Assembly: GCF_000374445.1 (NCBI RefSeq)
Contig: NZ_KB894413.1
Span: 124,001 to 188,000 of the forward strand
DNA: 64,000 nucleotides
Direction of reading: 5' to 3'
Source of the DNA: Actinokineospora enzanensis DSM 44649
GTDB lineage: Bacteria; Actinomycetota; Actinomycetes; Mycobacteriales; Pseudonocardiaceae
Shown here: positions 52,477-62,209 of the stretch, piece by piece
How the letters are laid out: every line of letters begins with the position of its first letter
How positions within the stretch are numbered: the first letter of the stretch is position 1
Program-made: the position numbers and the translations under genes
Notes under the pieces: generated by a model
The model's input: only the letters and a program-made list of their open reading frames with translations
Database searches by the model: none
What the model was told of the DNA's origin: nothing

Positions 52477-52519
52477 GGACGAGGGGCGGACCGGATGCGC
52501 TCCGACCCGCCCCTCGTCC
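52477..52519 (-). terminator. Hairpin between rpmA and obg
   Basis: GGACGAGGGGCGG (52477-52489) pairs over 13 bp with CCGCCCCTCGTCC (52507-52519), with further CGGA/TCCG pairing in the loop. It lies 30 bases after the rpmA stop and 22 before obg, so it probably attenuates read-through from rplU-rpmA rather than ending all transcripts. Confidence 0.75.
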
Positions 52520-52548
52520 GGGGTCTAGCTAGCTCGTGGCGGTGGGCC

Positions 52549-52806
52549 TCAGGCCTCGACCGGCACGATGTTCACCGTCTTGCGGCCGCGCTTGGCGCCG
52601 AACTGGACGGCACCGGCGGCGAGCGCGAAGAGCGTGTCGTCCTTGCCGCGGCCCACGTTCACACCGGGGTGGAACTTGGTGCCGCGCTGGCGGATCAGGA
52701 TCTCGCCGGACTTCACGACCTGGCCGCCGTAGCGCTTCACGCCGAGGTACTGGGCGTTCGAGTCGCGTCCGTTGCGGGAGCTGGACGCGCCTTTCTTGTG
52801 TGCCAT
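52549..52806 (-). CDS. rpmA: 50S ribosomal protein L27
   Basis: 85 residues, full length: [29 protein letters not shown] with the A/P-site N terminus. No N-terminal extension for Prp-type cleavage as in Firmicutes. 15 bases after rplU. Confidence 0.98.
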   Translation of the reverse strand: MAHKKGASSSRNGRDSNAQYLGVKRYGGQVVKSGEILIRQRGTKFHPGVNVGRGKDDTLFALAAGAVQFGAKRGRKTVNIVPVEA

Positions 52807-52821
52807 GGCTGCTCAGGTCCT

Positions 52822-53130
52822 CTACTTGGTGATGCCGGTGACCTCGACGCGGGTCAGCTTCTGACGGTGACCCTGCCGCTTGTGGTAGCCGGTCTTGTTC
52901 TTGAACTTGTGGATCCGGATCTTGGGGCCCTTGGTCTGCTCGACGACCTTGCCGGTCACCGAGACCTTCGCCAGGGCGTCCGCGTCCGTGGTGACGTCGG
53001 TGCCGTCGACGACGAGCACCGCGGCGAGGTTGAGCTCGGTGCCCGGCGCGCCTTCGAGCTTCTCGACCTCGACGACGTCGCCGACAGCCACCTTGTACTG
53101 CTTGCCGCCGGTCTTGACGATCGCGTACAT
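52822..53130 (-). CDS. rplU: 50S ribosomal protein L21
   Basis: 102 residues, full length: [27 protein letters not shown] and the C-terminal [19 protein letters not shown]. Its ~180-base upstream region contains a hairpin (GACCCGC-N11-GCGGGTC near 53180) and the promoter of rplU-rpmA-obg-proB. Confidence 0.98.
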   Translation of the reverse strand: MYAIVKTGGKQYKVAVGDVVEVEKLEGAPGTELNLAAVLVVDGTDVTTDADALAKVSVTGKVVEQTKGPKIRIHKFKNKTGYHKRQGHRQKLTRVEVTGITK

Positions 53131-53313
53131 CGGGACGGAAGTCTCCTGCTACTAGACGGTGGGGGTCCTGCGTGCCCTGACCCGCTGGGGTAATCGCGGC
53201 GGGTCGGGCTTCGCACGACGCAGCCCACCGAAAGGCGGGCCGCGTTACAGGTTACGTGTCTGCGTGAACCAGGGTCAAACCGGGGTCGGCTAACCCTGAT
53301 CGGGTGACCGGCG

Positions 53314-56300
53314 TCACCCCTCGTGTGCGGCGTCGACGGGCGGACCGGCGGGCCGGGACGCGGACCGTCGGGGCGTCCGACGGCGCGGCACGACCGGCTC
53401 GACCGGCTCGGGAGCCGCCACCGACCGGGGCTCGGACGCGGAGCGGACCTCCGCGGCCGACCGGGCGGGCACGGAAGACACGGCAGGCACGGAAGACACA
53501 GCGGGCTCGACCGACCCGGCGCGCTCGACAGGCTCGGCGGACCGGACCGTGGTCTCCGCGGACCAGTCCTCGCCCGCGGTGAAGTTGGCCGCCGCGCCCT
53601 GGGCGCGCCTGCCGACCCGCCGCCTGCGCGGCTCGCGGGCCGCCGGGGCCTCCTCGGCCGGTGCCTCGGCGCGCGCCGGTCGGGCGGCCCGGGTGTCGGA
53701 CCGCCGGTCGGAGCGCTCGTCGGCCTCGGCAACGACCTCGGCGACGGCGTCCCGCCCGGCCCGCGACCCCTGGCCGTTGGCACCGTGCCCGGCGGGCGCG
53801 TCGACGGTCTCGACGGCGTCCTCCGGCCGGACCGTGGCCTTGGCGATGTCCCGCACGGCGACCTTGGCCACCTCGGACTTGACCTCGTCCTCGCGGCCCC
53901 TGGTCTCGTCCTCGCGCGGCCGGGCCTCCTCGGCGCGGGCCTTGTCCTCGCCGCCGCGGTTGCGGTTGCGCCTGCCGCCGCCCTGCTGCTGCCCCTTGTC
54001 GGACTGCGGCTGGGCCTTCTCGGCCTGGCCGCCGCCGTTCTGCCCGTTGGCGGGCGCGGGGGCGCGGACGGCGGGGTCGGTGGAGACCACCACGCCGCGG
54101 CCCTTGCAGTGCTCGCAGGTGCTGCTGAACGCCTCCAGCAGCCCGGTGCCGACCCGCTTGCGGGTCATCTGCACCAGGCCCAGGGAGGTGACCTCGGCGA
54201 CCTGGTGCCGGGTGCGGTCGCGGCCGAGGCACTCGGTCAGCCTGCGCAGCACCAGGTCCCGGTTGGACTCCAGCACCATGTCGATGAAGTCGATCACGAT
54301 GATGCCGCCGATGTCGCGCAGCCGCAGCTGGCGGACGATCTCCTCGGCCGACTCCAGGTTGTTGCGGGTGACCGTCTCCTCCAGGTTGCCCCCGGAGCCG
54401 GTGAACTTGCCGGTGTTGACGTCGATGACGGTCATCGCCTCGGTGCGGTCGATCACCAGGTAGCCGCCGGAGGGCAGCCAGACCTTGCGGTCGAGCGCCT
54501 TGAGCAGCTGCTCGTCGACCCGGTGCTCGGCGAACACGTCCTTGGTGCCGACGTGCTTGCGGACCCGCTCCAGCAGCTCGGGGGCGACGTGCCGGACGTA
54601 GGCGTCGATGGTCTCCCAGGCCGTGTCGCCCTGTACCACCAGCGAGCTGAAGTCCTCGGTGAACAGGTCGCGGACGACCTTCACCAGCAGGTCGGGCTCC
54701 TCGTAGAGCAGCGCGGGCGCGGCGGAGCGGCGGTTGCCGTTGCCGGACTTCTCCCTGATGACCTGCCACTGGGCCTGCAGGCGGCGCACGTCGCGGCCGA
54801 GCTCCTCCTCGCTGATGCCCTCCGAGGCGGTGCGGATGATCACGCCCGCGTCCTCGGGGACGATCCGCTTGAGCACGTCCTTGAGCCTGCGCCGCTCGTT
54901 CTCCGGCAGCTTGCGGGAGATGCCGGTGGCGCCGCCGCCGGGCACGTAGACCAGGAAGCGGCCGGGCAGGCTGATCTGTGTGGTCAGCCGGGCGCCCTTG
55001 TGGCCGACCGGGTCCTTGGTGACCTGGACCAGCACGCTGTCCCCGGTGGACAGTGCCTGCTCGATCCGGCGCGCCTTGCCCTCCAGGCCCGCGGCGTCCC
55101 AGTCGACCTCGCCCGCGTAGAGCACGGCGTTGCGGCCGCGGCCGATGTCGACGAACGCGGCCTCCATGCTGGGCAGCACGTTCTGCACGCGGCCCAGGTA
55201 GACGTTGCCGACCAGGGAGCCGCTGCCGGAGGAGGTGACGAAGTGCTCGACGAGCACGCCGTCCTCCAGGACCGCGATCTGGGTGCGGTCGCCGTGCTCG
55301 CGCACGATCATGGCCCGGTCGACGGCCTCGCGCCGGGCGAGGAACTCGGCCTCGGACAGGATCGGCGCGCGCCTGCGGCCCGCCTCCCGGCCGTCCCGGC
55401 GGCGCTGCCGCTTGGCCTCCAGCCGGGTGGAGCCGCGCACGCTGCGCACCTCGTCGCGGGCGTTGCTCTCGGGCTTCTCCTCACGTGCCTCACGCACGTG
55501 CACGACGGTGTTGGGCGGGTCGTCGCCCACGTCGGCGTCGCCGTCCTCGCCGCCCTTGCGGCGACGGCGGCGGCGGCGCCTGCGGTTGCCCGCGTCACCG
55601 GCGTCGCCTGCCTCGTCCGCCTCCGGCTCGGCCTGCTCCTCGGGCTCGGCCCCGGCGGTCTCCTCGGCCTGCTGCGCGCGGGGCTCGTCCTCGGCGGCCT
55701 CGACGTCGTCGACGGCGCCCTTGCCCCGGCCGCGACCACGACGGCCACGGCGGCGGCGCCTGCTGCCGCTCGGGTCGTCGTCGTCGGCGTGGTCGTCGAC
55801 GGGCTCGGCCGCGCGGGTGTCCTGGGTCTCCTCGACGTCCTCGTGGTCGACCTCGTCGACCACCGCGGGCGCGGGCTCGGGGGCGCGGACGGGCCGGGCG
55901 GTGGCGGGCTCCGGCGGCAGGAACAGCGGCGACGCGGAGGCGAACACCGGCGTCGGCGGGATCCGGCGCACCGGCTCCGGCGCGGCGGCCTGCTCCTCGA
56001 CCGGCTCCTCCACCGGCTCGGCGGGTTCGGCGGGCACTGTGGTTTCGGCGGGGTCGGCGGGGTCGGCGGCCGGGTCCGCGGACTCGTCCAGCAGCACCCT
56101 GGCGACCCGCTCGGCCACGTCCCGGGACACGCTCGACTGCGCGCCCCGCACCGCCTCGCCCAGGTCGGCCAGCGTCGCCAGCACGTCCTTGCTGCTCACC
56201 TCCAGCAGCTTGGCCAACGCGTGCACGCGGACCTTCGCGGGCAGTTCCGCCAGCACCGTCTCGACAGGTGTGGTGGTAGCCCCGCCGGTGCTTCCGGCAG

Positions 56301-56319
56301 GGGTAGACATATCCGACAT
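53314..56319 (-). CDS. rne: Ribonuclease E/G with IF2_N-like N terminus
   Basis: 1001 residues. Residues ~18-75 (VETVLAELPAKVRVHALAKLLEVSSKDVLATLADLG) resemble the IF-2 N-terminal module. A long acidic/basic low-complexity stretch (SRRRRRGRRGRGRGKG, NRRRRRRRRRKGG) to ~290 follows. The catalytic core has the S1 segment (LVGNVYLGRVQNVLPSMEAAFVDIGRGRNAVLY), the metal Asp in VIDVNTGKFTG and VIDFIDM, and the Zn-link CEHC. A ~300-residue disordered tail completes it. Acts in rRNA processing and mRNA decay. ATG 56319 or 56310. Confidence 0.94.
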   Translation of the reverse strand: MSDMSTPAGSTGGATTTPVETVLAELPAKVRVHALAKLLEVSSKDVLATLADLGEAVRGAQSSVSRDVAERVARVLLDESADPAADPADPAETTVPAEPAEPVEEPVEEQAAAPEPVRRIPPTPVFASASPLFLPPEPATARPVRAPEPAPAVVDEVDHEDVEETQDTRAAEPVDDHADDDDPSGSRRRRRGRRGRGRGKGAVDDVEAAEDEPRAQQAEETAGAEPEEQAEPEADEAGDAGDAGNRRRRRRRRRKGGEDGDADVGDDPPNTVVHVREAREEKPESNARDEVRSVRGSTRLEAKRQRRRDGREAGRRRAPILSEAEFLARREAVDRAMIVREHGDRTQIAVLEDGVLVEHFVTSSGSGSLVGNVYLGRVQNVLPSMEAAFVDIGRGRNAVLYAGEVDWDAAGLEGKARRIEQALSTGDSVLVQVTKDPVGHKGARLTTQISLPGRFLVYVPGGGATGISRKLPENERRRLKDVLKRIVPEDAGVIIRTASEGISEEELGRDVRRLQAQWQVIREKSGNGNRRSAAPALLYEEPDLLVKVVRDLFTEDFSSLVVQGDTAWETIDAYVRHVAPELLERVRKHVGTKDVFAEHRVDEQLLKALDRKVWLPSGGYLVIDRTEAMTVIDVNTGKFTGSGGNLEETVTRNNLESAEEIVRQLRLRDIGGIIVIDFIDMVLESNRDLVLRRLTECLGRDRTRHQVAEVTSLGLVQMTRKRVGTGLLEAFSSTCEHCKGRGVVVSTDPAVRAPAPANGQNGGGQAEKAQPQSDKGQQQGGGRRNRNRGGEDKARAEEARPREDETRGREDEVKSEVAKVAVRDIAKATVRPEDAVETVDAPAGHGANGQGSRAGRDAVAEVVAEADERSDRRSDTRAARPARAEAPAEEAPAAREPRRRRVGRRAQGAAANFTAGEDWSAETTVRSAEPVERAGSVEPAVSSVPAVSSVPARSAAEVRSASEPRSVAAPEPVEPVVPRRRTPRRSASRPAGPPVDAAHEG

Positions 56320-56503
56320 GTAGCTCCTCCGCCCCCGGGCGCGTCGTCCCAGACGCGGCCGCTCAGGGGCCTAGTTGTTCGTTCCGCCGCGCGTGGCGGC
56401 GGGAATCCTCGCCCGTCACCGCCGCCGCTGTGGGTCGTGCTGACCCCAGCCCGCGGACGGCAGGTCGTTCGACCACGGTGACCCGCTTCGTCTCCCCGAT
56501 GGA

Positions 56504-57286
56504 CTACCCGAGGCCCGCTTGCCTGTCGAGGGCCAACGGATCGGACAGACCGCCTTCGTCGTCAAGCCGTCCCTGGGCCAGTCGAGTCGCCTTAGCGGGC
56601 ACCGGTGGTTCCAGGGCGGCGACGACACGAAGCGCGCTCAGTACGTCGTCGGGTCGCACAGCCGGTGTTGTCTGCCGGACGACCACCCGCAGTATCCCAC
56701 ACGAACGCTCCGGGTAGGACATGTCGAGGCCCACACCGCGCGGCGCGTCGTCCGCCGACTCGACCGCGGCGCGGATCACCGCAGGTCGGGCGTCGATCGT
56801 CCGCCTGCCGTCCTTGGTGAGCCGCTCCACCTCGACGTGCTCCTCGGCGAGCAGCCGGTCGAGTGCCGCGCGCAGCTCGCCGGGCGGCACCCCGGGCAGC
56901 TCCACGCGCCAGTCGCTGGCCTCCATCCGGTCGGCCAGGCCGCCGGGGCCCGCGGTGACCGCCTCCAGGATGTCCAGGCCGGGGGCCAGCGCGGCGTCCA
57001 GCACCGCGGCCAGCCGGTCCGGGTCGACCGGGGTGACGACCTGGATCTCCACGTACTCGGCCTCGCTGGCCACGCCGGTGGGCGCGGCCCCGATCCAGGA
57101 GATCTTGGGGTGCGGGTTGAAGCCCTGGGAGTAGGCCATCGGCACCCCGGCGCGGCGCAGCGCGCGCTCGAAGGCGCGGGCGACGTCGCGGTGCGAGGTG
57201 AAGCGGAGCCTGCCGCGCTTGGCGTAGCGCAGCCGGATCTTCTGCACCGGCGAGGCCGACGGGTTGGGCTGGTCCTGGCGGCTCAG
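56504..57286 (-). CDS. TIGR03936-type radical-SAM-associated protein
   Basis: 260 residues. IRLRYAKRGRLRFTSHRDVARAFERALRRAGVPMAYSQGFNPHPKISWIGAAPTGVASEAEYVEI is the family core. I set the start at CTG 57286, because AAGGAG is 6-7 bases upstream and homologues begin (M)SRQ at this point. GTG 57346 and the internal GTG in SPVQKIRL are weaker. It works with the TIGR03960-type radical SAM protein (59363-61330), but a subtilase and a GNAT gene lie between. Upstream of rne. Confidence 0.82.
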   Translation of the reverse strand: MSRQDQPNPSASPVQKIRLRYAKRGRLRFTSHRDVARAFERALRRAGVPMAYSQGFNPHPKISWIGAAPTGVASEAEYVEIQVVTPVDPDRLAAVLDAALAPGLDILEAVTAGPGGLADRMEASDWRVELPGVPPGELRAALDRLLAEEHVEVERLTKDGRRTIDARPAVIRAAVESADDAPRGVGLDMSYPERSCGILRVVVRQTTPAVRPDDVLSALRVVAALEPPVPAKATRLAQGRLDDEGGLSDPLALDRQAGLG

Positions 57287-57490
57287 GATTACTCCTTCTG
57301 GTGGTGTGGCACTGCTCCGGTGGTGAGCACACCGGGACAGTGGCACCGTACCGGGAGCGCCAATTCGGCCCGCGCGCTTGTTTCGTTCCCCGAGCCTGGC
57401 TAGCGTCCGCACCCAGCGGACACGCGCGCGGTTTGCGGCGCGCGTGCCGAGAAAACCAGCGCAGAGGGACACCAGCACTGGAGGTCGCCC

Positions 57491-58900
57491 GTGCCCCTGG
57501 CCCGCCTGACCAGGGCCGCGGCGGTCGGTGCCGCGGTCGTCGCGGCGGCCGTCGCCGTACCCGCGGTCGCGCTGGGCGACCCCCTCGGGCAGGCGGCTCC
57601 CGTCTGCTCGACCGAGGGGCACCAGCTGCGCTACCTGGTGTTGTTCGCCACGGGGACCGACCGGTCCGGCGCGACCGAGGAGATCACCGGGGATTGCGGG
57701 GAGACCGTGGCCTACTACCCGGAGATCGCGGTCGCGGTGGCCACCTCGCCCGATCCCGCGTTCGCCGACCTGGTCGGCCGCGACCGCGCGTTCAGCACCG
57801 AGGCGGCGCTGACCAAGGCCGCCAAGCAGGCGCCACCGGTCCGCACCGGCGCCGACGCGGGCGCGACGGACCGCACGGGCGAGCAGTGGGACATGGACAT
57901 GATCCACGCGAAAGAGGCACACGCGGTCACCCTCGGTGACCCCCGGGTGCTGGTCGGGGTGCTCGACTCCGGCATCGACGACACCCACCCCGACCTGGTC
58001 CGGGCGGTCGACCCGACGCGCTCGGCGGGCTGCCTGACCGGCGCGGCGGACCCGTCGCCCGCGGCCTGGCGGCCGACGAACTCCCCGCACGGCACGCACG
58101 TGGCGGGCATCATCGCGGCCGCCGACGACGGCCGCGGCATCACCGGCGTGGCCCCGGACGTGCGGCTGGCCTCGGTGAAGGTGGTCGACGACGACGGCAC
58201 GGTGCGGCCGGAGTCGGTCGTCTGCGGGCTGATGTGGGCGGCGGAGCAGCGGATGGCCGTGGCCAACAGCAGCTACTACGTCGACCCGTGGCCGCGCACC
58301 TGCGACCACGGCGACGAGCACGTGGTCTACGAGGCGGTGCGCCGGGCCACCGACTACGCCACCGGCAAGGGCGTGCTGACCGTGGCCGCCGCCTCCAACG
58401 AGGGCAGCGACCTGACCGCGCCGGGCGGCCGCACGGCCGGGCCGGACGGGCAGTGGCGCACGCTCGACTCGGACTGCCGGGTGCTGCCCGCGGGCCTGCG
58501 CGGGGTCATCGCGGTCTCGGCCGTGGGCCCCGACCGAGCGAAGGCCGGTTACAGCGCGTACGGCCTGGGCGTGATCGACGTGGCCGCCCCGGGCGGCGAG
58601 CAGCGCGACGACCGCTGCGTGCTCTCCACCGTGCCCGGCGGCTACGCCACGGCCTGCGGCACGTCCATGGCGGCTCCGCACGTGTCCGGCGTGGTGGCCC
58701 TGCTGGTCTCCACCCACCCGGGCGCGTCGCCGCAGCAGCTGGCCCGCCTGGTCACCGGCGAGGCGGAGGCGGTGGCCTGCCCGACCGACTACGACCTGGA
58801 CGGCACCGGCCAGCAGGACGCGTACTGCTCGGGGTACGCCCCGTTCAACAGCTTCTACGGCCACGGCCTGGTCGACGCGCTCGCCGCCGTGCGTCCCTGA
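57491..58900 (+). CDS. Secreted subtilisin-like serine peptidase (S8)
   Basis: 469 residues with a signal peptide (residues 1-30, ARLTRAAAVGAAVVAAAVAVPAVALG). Asp159 (VGVLDSGIDDTHPDL), His200 (SPHGTHVAGI) and Ser392 (GTSMAAPHVSG) form the triad. It has six or more Cys for disulfides and no obvious C-terminal extension. GGAGG lies 9 bases before GTG 57491. Divergent from the TIGR03936 gene; the intervening 204 bases hold the inverted repeat CACGCGCGCG-N-CGCGCGTG. Confidence 0.94.
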   Translation: MPLARLTRAAAVGAAVVAAAVAVPAVALGDPLGQAAPVCSTEGHQLRYLVLFATGTDRSGATEEITGDCGETVAYYPEIAVAVATSPDPAFADLVGRDRAFSTEAALTKAAKQAPPVRTGADAGATDRTGEQWDMDMIHAKEAHAVTLGDPRVLVGVLDSGIDDTHPDLVRAVDPTRSAGCLTGAADPSPAAWRPTNSPHGTHVAGIIAAADDGRGITGVAPDVRLASVKVVDDDGTVRPESVVCGLMWAAEQRMAVANSSYYVDPWPRTCDHGDEHVVYEAVRRATDYATGKGVLTVAAASNEGSDLTAPGGRTAGPDGQWRTLDSDCRVLPAGLRGVIAVSAVGPDRAKAGYSAYGLGVIDVAAPGGEQRDDRCVLSTVPGGYATACGTSMAAPHVSGVVALLVSTHPGASPQQLARLVTGEAEAVACPTDYDLDGTGQQDAYCSGYAPFNSFYGHGLVDALAAVRP

Positions 58901-58901
58901 C

Positions 58902-59366
58902 TCACTCGGGCAGGCGGCTCATCAGCATGTCCGCGGGCCCGAAGCCCGCGCGCCGGTAGAACGACACCGCCCGCTCGGTCGGGCTGAGCACCAGCCGGAC
59001 GAGCCCGCGGTCGTCGGCGTACCGGACCACCGCGTCCATCAGCAGCGTCCCGACGCCCGCGCCGCGCCGGTCGGCGCGGACGAAGGCGTTGCCGATATAG
59101 CCCCAGCCGGTGGTGGTCCGGCCGGGGCGGGGCATGCGGGTGAAGACCAGCAGGTTGATGAATCCCAGCGGCTCGCCGGTGCCCGGGTCCTCGGCGAGCC
59201 AGAACAGCCGGTGGTCCCGCTCGGCCGCCCACCATTCGGCGAAGGCCGTCTCGTAGTCGGCGTTCTCGGCCGGGGTCGGCGGCCCGGCCTGGCCCTCCTC
59301 CGTCCACAGTCGACGGAGGAGGGCCAGCGCCGGGGCGTCCGCGTCGGTGGCGAGCCGGATCCTCAC
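58902..59366 (-). CDS. GNAT family N-acetyltransferase
   Basis: 154 residues. VRADRRGAGVGTLLMDAVVRYADDRGLVRLVLSP is the acetyl-CoA-binding motif A; AVSFYRRAGFGPADMLM is motif B. Substrate unknown. GTG 59366 overlaps the stop of the TIGR03960 gene (GTGA), so the two are made together. It ends one base from the subtilase stop. Confidence 0.9.
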   Translation of the reverse strand: MRIRLATDADAPALALLRRLWTEEGQAGPPTPAENADYETAFAEWWAAERDHRLFWLAEDPGTGEPLGFINLLVFTRMPRPGRTTTGWGYIGNAFVRADRRGAGVGTLLMDAVVRYADDRGLVRLVLSPTERAVSFYRRAGFGPADMLMSRLPE

Positions 59367-61330
59367 TGGGTCAGTGCGGGGTTGCGCACCGGTGAGCCGA
59401 CGCCGACCGGGCTGATCGGCAGCAGCTTGCGGCCGGTGGGCCCGATCTCGATGTCGGTGCCCATGGCCGGGCAGACGCCGCAGTCGAAGCACGGGGTCCA
59501 GCGGCAGTCGTCCTGTTCGCGGGCGTCGAGGGCGTCCATCCAGTCGTCCCACAGCCACTGCTTGTCCAGGCCGGAGTCCAGGTGGTCCCAGGGCAGGACC
59601 TCGGCCTCGGTCCGCTCGCGCGTGGTGAACCAGTCGAGCGAGACGCCCAGCGGTTCGAGCTCGGCGGCGGCCGAGGACACCCAGCGGTCATAGGAGAAGT
59701 GCTCGCTCCAGCCGTCGAAGCGGCCACCGTCGCGCCAGACGCGTTCGATCACGCGGCCCACCCGGCGGTCGCCCCGGGACAGCAGTCCCTCGATCAGGCT
59801 GGGCTTGCCGTCGTGGTACCGCATGCCGATGTTGCGGCCGAGGCTGCGGTCGCGGTCGGAGTTGACCGCCTCGCGCAGCTTGCGCAGCCGGGAGTCCACA
59901 GTGTCCGGGTCGGTCTGCGCGGCCCACTGGAACGGGGTGTGCGGCTTGGGCACGAACCCGCCGATGGAGATCGTGCAGCGGATGTCCTTGCGGCCGCTGG
60001 CGGTCCGGCCCGCGCGGATGACGTTCTTGGCCATCTCCGCGATCTGCAGCACGTCCTCGTCGGTCTCGGTGGGCAGGCCGCACATGAAGTACAGCTTCAC
60101 CTGCCGCCAGCCGTTGGCGTAGGCGGCGCTGACCGTCTTGATGAGGTCCTCTTCGGACACCATCTTGTTGATGACGCGCCGGATCCGCTCGCTGCCGCCC
60201 TCGGGGGCGAAGGTGAGCCCGGAGCGGCGGCCGTTGCGGGACAGCTCGTTGGCCAGGTCGATGTTGAACGCGTCGACTCGGGTGGACGGGAGAGAGAGGC
60301 CGGTGTTGGTGCCCTCGTAGCGGTCGGCCAGCTGCTTGGTGATCTCGCCGATCTCCGAGTGGTCCGCGCTGGACAGCGACAGCAGGCCGACCTCCTCGAA
60401 CCCGCTGGCCGCCAGGCCATTCTGGATCATCGCGCCGATGCCCTCGATGGACCGCTCGCGCACCGGGCGGGTGATCATCCCGGCCTGGCAGAAGCGGCAG
60501 CCGCGGGTGCAGCCGCGGAAGATCTCCACGCTCATCCGCTCGTGCACGCTCTCCGCCAGCGGCACCAGCGGCTTCTTCGGGTACGGCCAGGCGTCCAGGT
60601 CCATGGTGGTCCGCTTGGCCACGGTCTCCGGCACCCGCTCGCGGTTGGGGCGCACGGTGTCGAGGTGACCGTCGGGGCGGTAGACGACGTCGTAGAAGCG
60701 CGGCACGTAGACGCCGCCGGTCTCGGCCAGCCGGGTCAGCAGCTCGTCCCGGCCTCCTGGACGGCCCTCGTGCTTCCAGCGGCGCATGATGTCGGTGATC
60801 TCGCCGACCGCCTCCTCGCCGTCGCCGAGCACGGCCGCGTCCACGAAGTCGGCGATCGGCTCCGGGTTGAACGCGGCGTGTCCACCCGCCACCACGACCG
60901 GGTGATCCTCGGTGCGGTCGGCGGCGTGCAGTGGGATCCCGGCCAGGTCCAGCGCGGTGAGCAGGTTCGTGTAGCCGAGCTCGGTGGAGAAGCTGACGCC
61001 GAGCAGGTCGAACGCGCCGAGCGGGCGGTGGCCGTCCACGGTGAACTGCGGGACGCCGTGCTCCCGCATGAGCTTCTCCAGGTCGGGCCAGACCGAGTAG
61101 GTGCGCTCGGCCAGCACGTCCGGCAGCTCGTTGAGCACCTCGTAGAGGATCATGACGCCCTGGTTGGGCAGCCCGACCTCGTAGGCGTCCGGGTACATCA
61201 AGGCCCAGCGCACGGTCGCGGCATCCCAGTCCTTGACCGTGGCGTTCAGCTCCCCGCCGACGTACTGGACCGGCTTGGACACCCGGGGCAGCAGGGGTTC
61301 GAGCTGGGGGAAAACGGACTCGACGCTCAC
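59363..61330 (-). CDS. TIGR03960 family B12-binding-domain radical SAM protein
   Basis: 655 residues. An N-terminal Rossmann/B12-like region (MYPDAYEVGLPNQGVMILYEVLNELPDVLAERTY, VVVAGGHAAFNPEPIADFVDAAVLGDGEEAV) is followed by the radical SAM motif C-x3-C-x2-C in FRGCTRGCRFCQAGM. The C-terminal extra Cys (CFDCGVC) may hold a second cluster. The reaction is unknown. GTG 61330 (MSVESVFPQLEPLLPRVSKPVQYVGGE). Its partner (TIGR03936-type) is 2 kb downstream. Confidence 0.92.
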   Translation of the reverse strand: MSVESVFPQLEPLLPRVSKPVQYVGGELNATVKDWDAATVRWALMYPDAYEVGLPNQGVMILYEVLNELPDVLAERTYSVWPDLEKLMREHGVPQFTVDGHRPLGAFDLLGVSFSTELGYTNLLTALDLAGIPLHAADRTEDHPVVVAGGHAAFNPEPIADFVDAAVLGDGEEAVGEITDIMRRWKHEGRPGGRDELLTRLAETGGVYVPRFYDVVYRPDGHLDTVRPNRERVPETVAKRTTMDLDAWPYPKKPLVPLAESVHERMSVEIFRGCTRGCRFCQAGMITRPVRERSIEGIGAMIQNGLAASGFEEVGLLSLSSADHSEIGEITKQLADRYEGTNTGLSLPSTRVDAFNIDLANELSRNGRRSGLTFAPEGGSERIRRVINKMVSEEDLIKTVSAAYANGWRQVKLYFMCGLPTETDEDVLQIAEMAKNVIRAGRTASGRKDIRCTISIGGFVPKPHTPFQWAAQTDPDTVDSRLRKLREAVNSDRDRSLGRNIGMRYHDGKPSLIEGLLSRGDRRVGRVIERVWRDGGRFDGWSEHFSYDRWVSSAAAELEPLGVSLDWFTTRERTEAEVLPWDHLDSGLDKQWLWDDWMDALDAREQDDCRWTPCFDCGVCPAMGTDIEIGPTGRKLLPISPVGVGSPVRNPALTQ

Positions 61331-61369
61331 GACGAACCAGGGTAACCCGTCCGGCGCGGGACCCCGTGG

Positions 61370-62209
61370 TCAGGACAGCAGCAGCCGCCCCAGCCGCCGC
61401 GAGGCCACCACCACGCCGACGGCCGCCATCACCACGAAATAGGACAGGTGTCCGAGGATCGAGAGGTCCACGTACCCGGTGCACAGCGACCGCATGATCT
61501 CGATCGCGTGGTAGAGCGGGAAGCACCGCACCAGGAACCGCACGACCTCCGGGTAGACGGTGATCGGGAAGAACGTGGTGGAGAACAGGAACATCGGCAT
61601 CACGGCCAGCTGGACCAGGTCGAAGTCCTGCCAGGACCGCATGAACGTGGTGGCCGCCATGCCCAGGGCGGCGAACGCGAACGCCACCAGCACCGCGGCG
61701 GGCAGCGCGAACAGCGCCCAGCCCGAGGTCAGCAGGCCCATGCCGAGCAGGACCGCGAGGAACCCGCCCGCGTACAGCGCGCCCCGGATCAGCGCCCAGG
61801 AGATCTCGCCGATGGCCACGTCCAGCGGGCCGAGCGGGGTGGCCAGCATGGCGTCGTAGAGCTTGGCGTACTTGAACTTGAAGAAGATGTTGAAGGTGGC
61901 GTCATAGACCGCGCCGTTCATGGCCGAGGCGGCCAGCAGCGCGGGCGCCACGAACGCCACGTAGCGGATCGGCTCGCCGCCCGGCCCGACCACGTCGCCG
62001 ACCAGCGCGCCGAAGCCGTAGCCCAGGCCGAACAGGTAGAACAGCGGCTCGAAGAACCCGGACGCGATCGCCAGCCAGACCCGCCGGTTGACCAGCAGGG
62101 ACCGCTCGACCAGGACCCGCGCGCGGCCCGCGTACATGCCGGTGGGCAACACACGCAGGAGCAGACCGGCGCGCTCGGGCACCAGGGGACGTGACTCGGT
62201 GGTGGTCAT
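61370..62209 (-). CDS. ABC-2 type transporter permease (second)
   Basis: 279 residues with six hydrophobic segments: after a cytoplasmic N terminus, RVWLAIASGFFEPLFYLFGLGYGFG, YVAFVAPALLAASAMNGAV, GALYAGGFLAVLLGMGLL, WALFALPAAVLVAFAFAALGMAATTF, MFLFSTTFFPITVYPEVV and SYFVVMAAVGVVVAS. NodJ/DrrB-like exporter component. Start ATG 62209 is directly adjacent to the stop of the first permease (no gap). Confidence 0.9.
   Translation of the reverse strand: MTTTESRPLVPERAGLLLRVLPTGMYAGRARVLVERSLLVNRRVWLAIASGFFEPLFYLFGLGYGFGALVGDVVGPGGEPIRYVAFVAPALLAASAMNGAVYDATFNIFFKFKYAKLYDAMLATPLGPLDVAIGEISWALIRGALYAGGFLAVLLGMGLLTSGWALFALPAAVLVAFAFAALGMAATTFMRSWQDFDLVQLAVMPMFLFSTTFFPITVYPEVVRFLVRCFPLYHAIEIMRSLCTGYVDLSILGHLSYFVVMAAVGVVVASRRLGRLLLS

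Noticed and set aside
53323-56481. A 1052-codon plus-strand frame opposite rne
   Set aside because: Its translation is a low-complexity antisense image of rne; third-position bias and homology support only the minus-strand gene.
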